A stretch of DNA of 39,671 nt from assembly GCA_946885605.1 (NCBI GenBank), contig CAMPGR010000020.1, positions 1 through 39,671 of the forward strand, given 5' to 3'. Positions within the stretch are counted from its first letter, which is position 1. Each line of letters starts with the position of its first letter. A program made the position numbers and the translations under genes. The stretch comes from an uncultured Pseudomonadota bacterium. Its GTDB lineage: Bacteria; Pseudomonadota; Gammaproteobacteria; Burkholderiales; SG8-41. Under the pieces are notes generated by a model. It was not told the origin of the DNA and made no database searches. It worked only from the letters and a program-made list of their open reading frames with translations. Below, in pieces: positions 1 through 7,367 of this stretch.

Positions 1-204
1 GCGATGCGTTGAATGATTGCGGTCGCGATCGCGCTTCCCGCCCCGCTCCCGATCGTCGTCGCGGTCACGATCCCGCGAATGGCCCTTGCCTTTCTCCTGT
101 CGGTCACCGCCGCCGGCCCATGATGGTTTGTCCGCATAAAGCGAACCGCTCGCAACCGTCCCTGCGATGGCAAGCGCAAGTCCGTACAGCGCAGTTCTTT
201 TCAT
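1..204 (-). CDS. Secreted Arg/Asp-rich protein, CigR/RcnB-like (partial, N-terminus only)
   Basis: Reading leftward from an ATG at 204, an open frame of 68 codons runs off the window edge. Residues 1 to about 24 form a typical signal peptide (MKRTALYGLALAIAGTVASG then SLYA), followed by DKPSWAGGG and a highly charged tract of repeated Arg-Asp pairs. A 'DKPxWAGGG' start followed by a basic/acidic low-complexity tract is what I recall of periplasmic proteins annotated as anti-virulence regulator CigR family or RcnB-like. The conserved C-terminal domain would lie outside the window, so the family is an inference from the N-terminus only. The gene is divergent from the Bug receptor gene and shares a 180-base upstream region with it. 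Confidence 0.6.
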   Translation of the reverse strand, partial: MKRTALYGLALAIAGTVASGSLYADKPSWAGGGDRQEKGKGHSRDRDRDDDRERGGKRDRDRNHSTHR

Positions 205-325
205 GATCGAGCTCCCTGGCATTGATAACGCGGCGCTATCTTTGCATAAGGCAGGCGGTTATGCCAGCGTAAAGCCGGGCAAATATCACAGCGCATGCGG
301 TGCGCCGATTCCGTCTGCCAATTAC

Positions 326-350
326 TTCACGCGTGAAAACCGACTATCAT
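326..350 (+). promoter_or_regulatory. Perfect 12-bp palindrome with -10-like hexamer upstream of the Bug gene
   Basis: Positions 326-337 read TTCACGCGTGAA, a perfect inverted repeat, followed at 345-350 by TATCAT, which resembles a -10 element. The -35 region (322-327, TTACTT) is poor. A palindrome just upstream of a -10 is where a dimeric repressor or activator would bind; this is inference only. Confidence 0.35.
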
Positions 351-384
351 GAAACGCTCGGCTTTGCATATCGGAGGAGAGCAC

Positions 385-1341
385 ATGGCAGTACTCTCGC
401 GATTTCTCGTCGTGGCATTGTCGTTGTCAGCCGCCGCAGCGGCGCACGCGCAAGGACAGCGGCCGCTCCGCGTGCTGGTCGCTTCCTCACCCGGCGGGCC
501 TTCCGATGTGCAGGCACGCCTGCTCACGCCGAAGATGAGCGAAGTGTTGGCCCGGACGCTCGTCGTGGACAACCGCGCGAGTGCAAACGGAGTCGTTGCC
601 ACCGAAATCTGTGCCAAGGCGGAGGCGGACGGGTCGACGATTTGCGTAGGCAACAGCGGGACGCACGCAGTGAACGCCACGCTCTACCACAAGCTTTCAT
701 ACGATCCGATACGCGATTTCGTTCCGATCAGCCAGTTTTCGACCACTGGCATGGTGTTGGCGGCGAATCCCAAGTTACCGGGGCGCACGGTTCAGGACCT
801 CGCGAGGCATGCAAAGGAAAATCCCGGGAAGACCAACATCGCAATTGCGGGCGCGACGGGGCAGCTCGCGGGCGACGCGCTGTGGGCCCGGCTCGGCATC
901 CAGATGAATAACGTCCCGTATAAAGGCAGCTCCCCTTCCGAGATGGCTGTTGTTGCGGGCGAGTCGCAGCTCTCGCTCTTGACGCCGCTCGCGAGCGCGG
1001 CGCACATCAAGTCGGGCCGGATGAAAGCCTACGGCATCACGAGCTCGAAGCGCCATCCGCTGCTGCCCGACGTGCCGACGGTCGCAGAGCAGGGCCTCAA
1101 AGGATATGACTTCCAGTTCTGGAACGGCCTGTTTGCACCCGCCAGGACCGGCAAGGCGCAGGTGCGCGAGCTCTACAAGGCGGTGCGGGCTGCGCTCGAC
1201 ACGCCGGAAGTGAGGGACCGTTTCGCCCAGCTCGGCCTCGTGATCGTCGGCAGTACGCCCGAGGAATTCGCTGAGGTCGTGAAAACCGACGTGGAGAAGT
1301 TCCGAAAGATCATCATCGAATCCGGCATCCCGCGATTGTGA
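385..1341 (+). CDS. Tripartite tricarboxylate transporter substrate-binding protein (Bug family)
   Basis: A 318-residue periplasmic binding protein of the TctC/Bug family, which captures carboxylates or other small organic acids for TctAB-type transporters. I chose the ATG at 385 because a GGAGGAGA ribosome site lies just upstream and the product then begins with a clean signal peptide (residues 1 to about 23, ending AHAQ). The family hallmarks follow: 'RVLVASSPGGPSDVQAR' (start of the mature domain), 'VVDNRASANGVVATE', 'NVPYKGSSPSEMAVVAGE', and 'LLPDVPTVAEQG' near the C-terminal lobe. No tctA or tctB membrane genes are visible nearby, so this is an orphan receptor, as is common in Burkholderiales. 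An alpha/beta hydrolase follows after 33 bases and is probably co-transcribed. The ligand cannot be told from sequence. Confidence 0.92.
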   Translation: MAVLSRFLVVALSLSAAAAAHAQGQRPLRVLVASSPGGPSDVQARLLTPKMSEVLARTLVVDNRASANGVVATEICAKAEADGSTICVGNSGTHAVNATLYHKLSYDPIRDFVPISQFSTTGMVLAANPKLPGRTVQDLARHAKENPGKTNIAIAGATGQLAGDALWARLGIQMNNVPYKGSSPSEMAVVAGESQLSLLTPLASAAHIKSGRMKAYGITSSKRHPLLPDVPTVAEQGLKGYDFQFWNGLFAPARTGKAQVRELYKAVRAALDTPEVRDRFAQLGLVIVGSTPEEFAEVVKTDVEKFRKIIIESGIPRL

Positions 1342-1374
1342 CCGCGGCCGCCGTGCGGACACGAAAGGACGTGA

Positions 1375-2568
1375 ATGAAAGGTTCAAAGCTGCCTGACGG
1401 TGAAGTCGCCTTCTCGTATTTTCCTGACAACTACCGCTGGTCGCACGGCGTGCTGATCGCGCTCGGCGGCGCGCCCTGGGGCGGCGGCGAGATCGACGAG
1501 ATCCACCGCATCGGCCTGCGATTGAAGCACTGCGTTGGCGATGACCGGGCGTGGTTTCGGGAATGGACCGCGGAAGCGGAACGGCTCGAAGGTATTGCGG
1601 GCGAGAAAGCCGTGAAAGGACACCACATCGGCGCTGCATCGTATCTGTTCCGGGCCGCGCACTACTACCATGTGGGCGAGCGCTTCGTGCAGCCCAAGAA
1701 CGACGAGAGCCAAACGGCCTACCGGCGAGGCGTGGAAGCGTTCAGGAAAGCCGCGAGCGCTATCCGGCGCCCGCGCATCGAGCACGTTGAAGTGCCGTAC
1801 GAGGGCACAAGCCTTCCCGGATTGTTAGTGCACGCCGATGCCGTCCCGGGCCGCACGGGCAAAGGGCCTGTCATGCTCTTTCTCGACGGCTTCGATGTCA
1901 CGAAAGAGATCCAGTACTTCCGGGGCATACCCGACCTCGCCGCGCGCGGCATTTCGTGCCTGATTCTGGACGGCCCGGGGAACGGCGAGTCGATCCGCTT
2001 CCGCGGGCTCACGCTGCACCACGAAACGGAACGCCACGCAGGCGCCGCCTACGACTATCTCGCAGAGCGGCCCGAATTCGATCCCCGGCGCATCGGCATC
2101 ATGGCGTTGAGCCTCGGCGGGTACTACGCGCCGCGGGCGGCCGCCATGGACGGACGCTTCGCCTGCTGTATCTCCTGGGGGCCGGAGTGGGACTACCACA
2201 CCAAGTGGAAGCAGCGGCTCGAGCGCATCGAGCGCGGCGAAGTGCTTTCGCTCTCCGTGCCGTGGGAGCACCTCTTATGGGTGTTCGGGGTAAAGACGAA
2301 GGAAGAGGCCTTTCGCAAGCTCGCGGGCTTCAAGCTCGATGGCGTGATCCAGAAGATGCGCTGCCCGTACCTGCTCCTGCACGGCGAAGGCGATCAACAG
2401 GCGCCGTTCGAGCATGCGCAGAAGATGATCGCGGCGGCCGGGTCGGCGCGCAAGGACCTGAAGGTGTTCACGCGCGAGGAGGGCGGCTATCACCACTGCC
2501 AGGTGGACAACGTGAGCATCGGCACCTGCCACATGTGGGACTGGCTCGAAGAGGTGCTGAGACCGTGA
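1375..2568 (+). CDS. Alpha/beta hydrolase, FrsA / 2,6-dihydroxypseudooxynicotine hydrolase-like
   Basis: A 397-residue enzyme with a helical N-terminal region (about 1-130) and an alpha/beta-hydrolase core (about 135-397). The nucleophile elbow is ALSLGG with Ser246; the likely acid is Asp340 in 'LLHGEGDQQAPFEH', and the likely base is His373 or His374 in 'GGYHHCQ'. The oxyanion-side motif 'FLDGFDVTKE' (169-178) is typical of the carbon-carbon-bond hydrolase group that includes 2,6-dihydroxypseudooxynicotine hydrolase and of FrsA-like esterases. The start at 1375 has AAAGGA a few bases upstream. It sits 33 bases after a Bug receptor, which suggests uptake and hydrolysis of one organic compound; the substrate is unknown. 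Plain carboxylesterase activity is the main alternative. Confidence 0.82.
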   Translation: MKGSKLPDGEVAFSYFPDNYRWSHGVLIALGGAPWGGGEIDEIHRIGLRLKHCVGDDRAWFREWTAEAERLEGIAGEKAVKGHHIGAASYLFRAAHYYHVGERFVQPKNDESQTAYRRGVEAFRKAASAIRRPRIEHVEVPYEGTSLPGLLVHADAVPGRTGKGPVMLFLDGFDVTKEIQYFRGIPDLAARGISCLILDGPGNGESIRFRGLTLHHETERHAGAAYDYLAERPEFDPRRIGIMALSLGGYYAPRAAAMDGRFACCISWGPEWDYHTKWKQRLERIERGEVLSLSVPWEHLLWVFGVKTKEEAFRKLAGFKLDGVIQKMRCPYLLLHGEGDQQAPFEHAQKMIAAAGSARKDLKVFTREEGGYHHCQVDNVSIGTCHMWDWLEEVLRP

Positions 2569-2606
2569 CGGGCGTCGTTCACGGCAAGCCGAAGTAGCGC
2601 GAAAGC

Positions 2607-4136
2607 CTACCACGTGTACTGGACGGTGTAGCGGACGACTGCTTCCCCGTCTGCGGCCACTTTCACCGGGAAGTGGATCGTCCTTGCATCCTGCTTCTCG
2701 AAGTCTTGGCTCTTCGACGTGATCTGCCAGTTCACCCAGCGGTAGAGGTTCTCCTTCACGATGACGGTGACCGCTTCGCGCTTGCGGTTGCGAAGCTTCA
2801 CTTCGATCTCCTCGGTCATCGTCCTGCGTGATGTGTCGACCGAAAAACCGACCTGGCGCCGCTCGCCCACCACGTCGAACGCGGACCCCATCTTGATGAG
2901 GACGTTTTCGTTGCGCGGCGTGTGATCGATCTTGTCCTCGCCGATGAACTCGAGAGTTACATCCGCCGCATCGAGCTTATTGACGCGCACGCGCCCCGAC
3001 GGGAGCGGCATTCCCATGTTGTTGTCTGCCGAGTTCTTGAAGCCCAAGTAAACGTCCACCTTCTTGTTGCTTTGAGTGCCGTAATTGCGGTCGGTGATCG
3101 GGTCCGGCGCATAGCCGTACGCCGGCGTCATCCCGTAATAGACGAGTTTTTTCTCGCACGGTACGTCGCGTGCAGCGGGGAAGAGCTCGATCTGCTTCGT
3201 GGAGTTGTCCGGAATCGAGGTCGCACGGCCGAGGGTGTACAGGTGATACTCGAAAAACGATTTCTCCTCGAAGCCTGCCGCCCGGTCTTGCAGCGCTTGG
3301 GTGCGTGCGGCCATCGGTGCCCGCTGCATCTGGCCGGCCGGCGTGACGCGCTGCACCTCGCCCGCGACGAGTTTCAGTCTCGCTTCCGGATAGCTTGCGC
3401 CCGACTGGTTGACGATGCTCACCCACGCACCGATGTCGAGCTTGCAGGCGTTGGCGTTGACGCCGTCCGCGTACGTCACGTTGTAGTCGGTCCACCACGT
3501 GATGCCGCCCGTCTGATACGAGACACGCGTGCGATGCGTCCCGCCCTTCGCTGCCGTGATGTCCCAAACGAGCGTCGGCCGCGTGATGAGTCCGCCCGGG
3601 AGCTCCGGCAAACGTATCCCGGCATTATGAGGCAGGATTTGTATGCTGCCGTCCTCGCGCTTCAGCGTGATGCCGCCGGCAACGGAGAGCAGCGTGCCGC
3701 GGAAAGACTCCACGCTGTCGCCGCGCAACTGGTCCACCGTGATCGTGCCATCCACGTATTTCTGGAGCAGCCGCTGCGTGTTGACGAGATCGAACTGGAA
3801 GTTCTGTTCGATGACGCTCGTGCCCTTCGCGTCCGTCAGCGACTCGAAGTGCACGGTTGTGGGGTCGATCAACGCCGCGACATCGGTGAATCGCACGCTA
3901 TTGCGGCCGCTCCTCAACGCAAGCTCGCGCTCGTTTCGCACCACTGCGTAACCCGGCACATTCTGTCCGCGCCCGCCGTCCCGATAGAGTTCCGGGGGCA
4001 CTGCGCCGGGGCGTAGCGTGCTGTAGATCGTGAGCGCAGTGCCGCTGCCGTTCGCTGCTGCCGCGCCCTGCGACACCGACAGCGCGGAAGCGACCGCAGC
4101 GGCGATGACTGATACGTTTGCGAAGGATGGACGCAT
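2607..4136 (-). CDS. Secreted DUF4139 domain protein
   Basis: A 509-residue product when started at the ATG at 4136, which has an AAAGGA site eight bases upstream; starts 12 or 6 codons earlier are possible but would put charged residues before the signal peptide. Residues 1 to about 27 are a signal peptide ending QGAAAA. The mature part has the layout of DUF4139 proteins: an N-terminal beta-rich region with 'YSTLRPGAVPPELY' and 'LALRSGRNSVRFTDVAALID', then a beta-rich C-terminal half with 'EIEVKLRNRKREAVTVIVKENLYRW' that ends in a beta strand (VVRYTVQYTW). The family is widespread and mostly uncharacterised; a periplasmic or cell-surface location is inferred from the signal peptide. It converges on the hydrolase gene with 38 bases between stops. 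Confidence 0.85.
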   Translation of the reverse strand: MRPSFANVSVIAAAVASALSVSQGAAAANGSGTALTIYSTLRPGAVPPELYRDGGRGQNVPGYAVVRNERELALRSGRNSVRFTDVAALIDPTTVHFESLTDAKGTSVIEQNFQFDLVNTQRLLQKYVDGTITVDQLRGDSVESFRGTLLSVAGGITLKREDGSIQILPHNAGIRLPELPGGLITRPTLVWDITAAKGGTHRTRVSYQTGGITWWTDYNVTYADGVNANACKLDIGAWVSIVNQSGASYPEARLKLVAGEVQRVTPAGQMQRAPMAARTQALQDRAAGFEEKSFFEYHLYTLGRATSIPDNSTKQIELFPAARDVPCEKKLVYYGMTPAYGYAPDPITDRNYGTQSNKKVDVYLGFKNSADNNMGMPLPSGRVRVNKLDAADVTLEFIGEDKIDHTPRNENVLIKMGSAFDVVGERRQVGFSVDTSRRTMTEEIEVKLRNRKREAVTVIVKENLYRWVNWQITSKSQDFEKQDARTIHFPVKVAADGEAVVRYTVQYTW

Positions 4137-4236
4137 GATTTTTTTCCTTTCCATGTCCGATTTCCGACGCATTGCCGGTTCTGCCTATAATAAACGTGCA
4201 GGGCGCGAGCGTGGGGTTAAACCGGGTGCCGGGCGG

Positions 4237-4242
4237 TATAAT
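4237..4242 (+). promoter_or_regulatory. Consensus -10 box upstream of the DUF883 gene
   Basis: TATAAT at 4237-4242 matches the sigma-70 -10 consensus exactly. The hexamer 17 bases upstream (GGGTTA, 4214-4219) is a poor -35, so activity may need an activator. It lies 56 bases before the start of the ElaB/YqjD-like gene in the divergent 4137-4297 spacer. Confidence 0.4.
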
Positions 4243-4297
4243 CGCCATGTCATCATCAGAAGTCCTTGGATGTCATCACACTTGAGGAGCGGAGATC

Positions 4298-4609
4298 ATG
4301 ACGACGGAAAGCTCGGTCAATACCGATAAGCTGGTGCAGGACCTGAAGCTCGTGGTTGCCGATGCCGAAGAGCTGCTACGCGCAACCGCAAGCCAGGCTG
4401 GCGAGCGTGCGGCGGCCGCCCGGGCCAGAATCGAGCAGAGCCTGGAGCGGGCGAGGGTCAAGCTTGATGAAGTGGAGTCCGCTGTCGCCGACAGCACGCG
4501 GCAGGTGGCGAATGCGGCCGACGAATACGTGCACGAGCATCCCTGGAGCGCCGTCGGCGTCGCGGCAGGCATAGGACTCATCGTCGGACTGCTGATGAGC
4601 CGCCGCTGA
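4298..4609 (+). CDS. DUF883 / ElaB-YqjD family inner-membrane, ribosome-associating protein
   Basis: A 103-residue protein with a long amphipathic, Ala/Arg/Glu-rich helix (about 8-75) and one C-terminal membrane helix (about 82-100) ending LLMSRR. The 'EYVHEHPWSAVGVAAGIGLIVGLL' pattern is the DUF883 signature. Relatives in E. coli (ElaB, YqjD, YgaM) are C-tail anchored inner-membrane proteins that associate with ribosomes in stationary phase. A GAGGAG ribosome site precedes the ATG. The two following genes are YqjE-like and YqjK-like, so this trio reproduces the E. coli yqjD-yqjE-yqjK order. Confidence 0.9.
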   Translation: MTTESSVNTDKLVQDLKLVVADAEELLRATASQAGERAAAARARIEQSLERARVKLDEVESAVADSTRQVANAADEYVHEHPWSAVGVAAGIGLIVGLLMSRR

Positions 4610-4622
4610 CCATGCGCTTCGC

Positions 4623-5021
4623 ATGAAGATCGAGGACGCCGCGAATCAGGGCGCCGCGCCGATGAGGCTCATGCACTCGTTGAAGGGCCTTGCCGGGACC
4701 GCGCTCGGTATACTGCAGACACGGCTCGAGCTGCTCGTAAGCGAGGTCGAGGAGGAGCGACTGCGCATACTGCAGCTGCTCCTGTGGGGTTCAGCGGCGC
4801 TCCTCTTTTTTGCCTTCGCTCTGCTGATGCTCACCTTTGCCGTGGTTGTGCTCTTCTGGGAGACGCATCGCCTGCTCGCCGCTCTCTTGCTGTGTGTGGT
4901 GTATCTCGCGATTGCAGGCGCGTTTGCCGCCGGCGCGCGCCGGCGCATACAGCGCCCGCGGCTCTTTGCAGCGAGCATGGAAGAGCTCGCCAAGGATCGC
5001 GATACGCTGAAGTCGATGTGA
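4623..5021 (+). CDS. Phage holin family protein, YqjE-like (DUF1469)
   Basis: A 132-residue membrane protein: an N-terminal amphipathic part with 'LKGLAGTALGILQTRLELLVSEVEEER' (about 20-46), then two hydrophobic helices at about 52-82 and 87-107, and a basic cytoplasmic C-terminus. This is the layout of YqjE (DUF1469, 'holin superfamily III'). The link to holins is by fold family only; there is no phage context here. It starts 14 bases after the DUF883 gene, and its stop codon overlaps the GTG start of the next gene. Confidence 0.85.
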   Translation: MKIEDAANQGAAPMRLMHSLKGLAGTALGILQTRLELLVSEVEEERLRILQLLLWGSAALLFFAFALLMLTFAVVVLFWETHRLLAALLLCVVYLAIAGAFAAGARRRIQRPRLFAASMEELAKDRDTLKSM

Positions 5022-5413
5022 GCTACGCATATCGCATATCGGAGCTTGAGCGGCGCAAGGAGCGCCTGGTCGCGCAATGCGCACGCGAGCGGGCAGAACT
5101 GGGAACGGCGCTCGCCGCGTGGCAGGCGCCGCTCGCCGCGCTCGACCGCGGTATTGCGGCAACGCGGTTTCTCGCTGCGCACCCTGTGGCGGTGGCTGTC
5201 ACGGGTGTCGTCCTCGCCGTGCTCGGCCGCCGGCGCTTGCTGCGCTGGGCGGGCCGCGGCCTGCTCGTGTGGCGTACATGGCGCACCGTGCGGGCGCTGG
5301 TCGGCTGGCTGGTTGACGCGGCTTCCCAGCCGCGACCACTGCCGCGGGGCGCTGCTAGAATGGCGGTCATCGATCGCTGCACGATCCCCTTACGAGAGAA
5401 CCGTCATGGCTGA
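5018..5413 (+). CDS. YqjK-like membrane-associated protein
   Basis: An open frame starting with GTG at 5018 overlaps the yqjE-like stop by four bases (GTGA), suggesting translational coupling. The 131-residue product has an N-terminal charged coiled-coil segment 'ISELERRKERLVAQCARERAEL', a hydrophobic stretch at about 54-68 and a basic region with 'LLRWAGRGLLVWRTWRTVRAL', closely like the tail of E. coli YqjK. The frame runs eight bases into the next gene, and the last 20 or so residues look non-conserved. Function is unknown in the family; its constant partners are the two preceding genes. Confidence 0.7.
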   Translation: MSYAYRISELERRKERLVAQCARERAELGTALAAWQAPLAALDRGIAATRFLAAHPVAVAVTGVVLAVLGRRRLLRWAGRGLLVWRTWRTVRALVGWLVDAASQPRPLPRGAARMAVIDRCTIPLRENRHG

Positions 5414-6644
5414 TAAGAAACTGGGGGCATATAACATCGCGGACCTGCGCGCAATGGCGCTGAAGCGCGTCCCGAAGGGCTTGTTCGAATTCGTCGATCG
5501 CGGCACCGAGGATGAAGTGTCGCTCAGGAACAATCGCGCGGTTTTCGAGCGGATCCGCTTCAGACCGCGGACGCTCATCGATGTGTCGGGCCGTAACCAG
5601 CAGATCACGCTCTTCGGCAAGACGCACAAGATGCCGATCGTCATTGCGCCGACAGGCACGGCGGGGCTCATGTGGCATGAAGGCGAGATCGCGCTGGCGC
5701 GGGCGGCGGCGGAAGCGGGCATCCCGTTCACGCTCGCGACCGGCTCGATGACGGCGATGGAGAAAGTCGCGGAGCAGGCGGGAGGCGAGCTGTGGTTTCA
5801 GCTTTACATGTGGCCCGACCGCAGCCTTTCGCACAAGCTCGTCGAACGTGCGCGCGCGGCGGGATTCAAGGCGCTGGTCGTCACGGTGGACGGCGTGGTG
5901 TCCGGCAATCGCGAATACAACCTGCGCAACGGCTTTACCATCCCGTTCAGCTTCACCCGCAAGAACGTAACGGACGTGCTGATGCACCCGCGCTGGCTCG
6001 CGGGTGTTCTTGCGCGTTACGTGATGACGACCGGGATGCCGCGTTATGAAAACTACCCGAGCGAGATCAAGTACAAGGTCACGGCGCAGCCCATGGGGCG
6101 CTCGCAGATGCGCAACGACTCGCTCAATTGGGAGGACCTCCGCGAGCTGCGCAAAATGTGGCCGCACCGGCTCATCGTCAAGGGCATCCTGCATCCCCAG
6201 GATGCGGTGTTCGCCGCAGAGTGCGGCGCGGACGGCGTGGTGGTCTCGAACCATGGCGGGCGCAATCTCGATGGCGCGATGTCGCCGATCGAGGTGCTGC
6301 CCGAGGTTGCCGATGCCGTCGGGAAACGCGTTACGGTCCTCGTGGACAGCGGATTCCGCCGTGGCTCGGATGTCGTCAAGGCGCTCGCGCTGGGCGCGCA
6401 CGCGGTGCAGATCGGCCGCGCCACGCTTTACGGCGTGGCAGCCGGCGGGCATGCTGGCGCAACGCGCGCGATTGGGATATTCCGCGAGGAGATCGACCGC
6501 GTCATGGCGCTGATCGGATGCCCGACCATCGACAAGCTTGGGCCGGAGTGCCTGCACTTCACCGATCCGGCTTTGCGCCCGCCGGGACTCGCAAAGCCCG
6601 AGCTGAAGCTGCTCAATTCGGAACGCGCCGTCGCAGAGAGATAG
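5406..6644 (+). CDS. FMN-dependent alpha-hydroxy-acid dehydrogenase, L-lactate / (S)-mandelate dehydrogenase type
   Basis: A 412-residue TIM-barrel flavoenzyme that oxidises an L-2-hydroxy acid to the 2-keto acid. Catalytic and FMN-binding residues by alignment to glycolate oxidase: Tyr134 (WFQLYMW), Arg169 (SGNREYN), Lys259 (LIVKGI), His283 and Arg286 (SNHGGRNLD). The C-terminal phosphate site reads 'DSGFRRGSDVVKALALGA' and 'IGRATLYG'. The stretches 'NREYNLRNGFTIP', 'HPRW' and 'NWEDLRELRKMWPH' resemble membrane-bound (S)-mandelate dehydrogenase (MdlB) more than soluble oxidases. The tyrosine usually found at the position of Tyr24 in glycolate oxidase is Phe29 here (FEFVDRGTEDE). The ATG at 5406 lies inside the yqjK-like frame. 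Lactate, mandelate or another bulky hydroxy acid could be the substrate. Confidence 0.88.
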   Translation: MADKKLGAYNIADLRAMALKRVPKGLFEFVDRGTEDEVSLRNNRAVFERIRFRPRTLIDVSGRNQQITLFGKTHKMPIVIAPTGTAGLMWHEGEIALARAAAEAGIPFTLATGSMTAMEKVAEQAGGELWFQLYMWPDRSLSHKLVERARAAGFKALVVTVDGVVSGNREYNLRNGFTIPFSFTRKNVTDVLMHPRWLAGVLARYVMTTGMPRYENYPSEIKYKVTAQPMGRSQMRNDSLNWEDLRELRKMWPHRLIVKGILHPQDAVFAAECGADGVVVSNHGGRNLDGAMSPIEVLPEVADAVGKRVTVLVDSGFRRGSDVVKALALGAHAVQIGRATLYGVAAGGHAGATRAIGIFREEIDRVMALIGCPTIDKLGPECLHFTDPALRPPGLAKPELKLLNSERAVAER

Positions 6645-6646
6645 CA

Positions 6647-7228
6647 TTGCTGGGCTACCTGCTGCTCACGCTGCTGCCGGTCGCCGCTCTCGCTTACTTG
6701 GTGTGGTACTACCGCAAGCGCGCGGCTGAACGCGCGGCGGCGAGCAGCAAGCGCTTTGCCGAGATGTTCGGAACGGTCACGGGGGCAAAGCCCCGGTTGT
6801 CCGCCACGCTCGCTGTAGCAAGCCAGGCGGCGGCCGTCCCGCTCTGTGTCGCAAAGGAAACCGTGTTCGACGCCATGCACGCCGCGCTCTTTCGCGCGCT
6901 GTGCTCGGGGTTCCCCGAATTCCACGTCTTTCCGCATGTCAGCCTGGGCGCACTCGTGCAACTTCCACCCGCCTTGCAGGGGCGCGAGCGCGAGCAGCGA
7001 TTGCGCGCCATTGCGCAGAATACCGTTGACTGCCTCGTATGCGATCGCGATGCGCGCGTCATAGCTGCGATCGACCGTGAAGGCGGCGCGGGCGCCGAAT
7101 ACCATATCAAGTCCGCTTATCTCGCAGCGGCCGGATTGCGCTATCTGCGTCTCGATCCCGCAGCGCTGCCCGTACCGGATGACATCCGCAAGATGGTTCT
7201 CTCTTCCGCGGGAGCAAAGTCGGCTTAG
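6647..7228 (+). CDS. Membrane-anchored DUF2726 protein
   Basis: A 193-residue product if started at TTG 6647, two bases after the upstream stop; no ATG is available before the conserved region, so the start is tentative. The N-terminus is one membrane helix (about 2-20), followed by Arg/Lys (stop-transfer), so the rest is probably cytoplasmic. The C-terminal region, with 'VFDAMHAALFRALCSGFPEFHVFPHVSLGALV', 'NTVDCLVCDRDARVIAAIDRE' and 'KSAYLAAAGLRYLRLDPAALP', matches the DUF2726 layout, a domain with resemblance to restriction-endonuclease-like folds. Here the acidic pair usually written ELDD is AIDRE, so catalysis is doubtful. It is probably co-transcribed with the hydroxy-acid dehydrogenase. 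Confidence 0.7.
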   Translation: MLGYLLLTLLPVAALAYLVWYYRKRAAERAAASSKRFAEMFGTVTGAKPRLSATLAVASQAAAVPLCVAKETVFDAMHAALFRALCSGFPEFHVFPHVSLGALVQLPPALQGREREQRLRAIAQNTVDCLVCDRDARVIAAIDREGGAGAEYHIKSAYLAAAGLRYLRLDPAALPVPDDIRKMVLSSAGAKSA

Positions 7229-7334
7229 GAGACATCCCCTTCGTCCTCGTATCACCCGGCGTTTGAACTTTTGTAGCGGGCAGGGCTACTAAATCGCGCT
7301 GGCGCGCAGTAAGCATTGCGCAAGAATCGCCGCC

Positions 7335-7340
7335 TACAAT
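7335..7340 (+). promoter_or_regulatory. -10-like box upstream of the protease-TPR gene
   Basis: TACAAT at 7335-7340 matches five of six positions of the -10 consensus and lies 28 bases before the ATG at 7368. No good -35 is spaced correctly, so this is tentative. Confidence 0.3.
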
Positions 7341-7367
7341 CGACATCGAATACGGAGGGAGTCGCCG

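Noticed and set aside
2922..4016. 364-residue plus-strand frame over the DUF4139 gene
   Set aside because: The minus-strand gene has a signal peptide, ribosome site and domain pattern; the plus frame has none.
4623..5021. Phage holin and hence a prophage remnant
   Set aside because: The protein is YqjE-like and sits in the standard DUF883-YqjE-YqjK trio; no phage genes are near.
6128..7228. Long frame extending the DUF2726 protein back into the dehydrogenase gene
   Set aside because: The upstream part is out-of-frame dehydrogenase sequence; the real protein begins around 6647.
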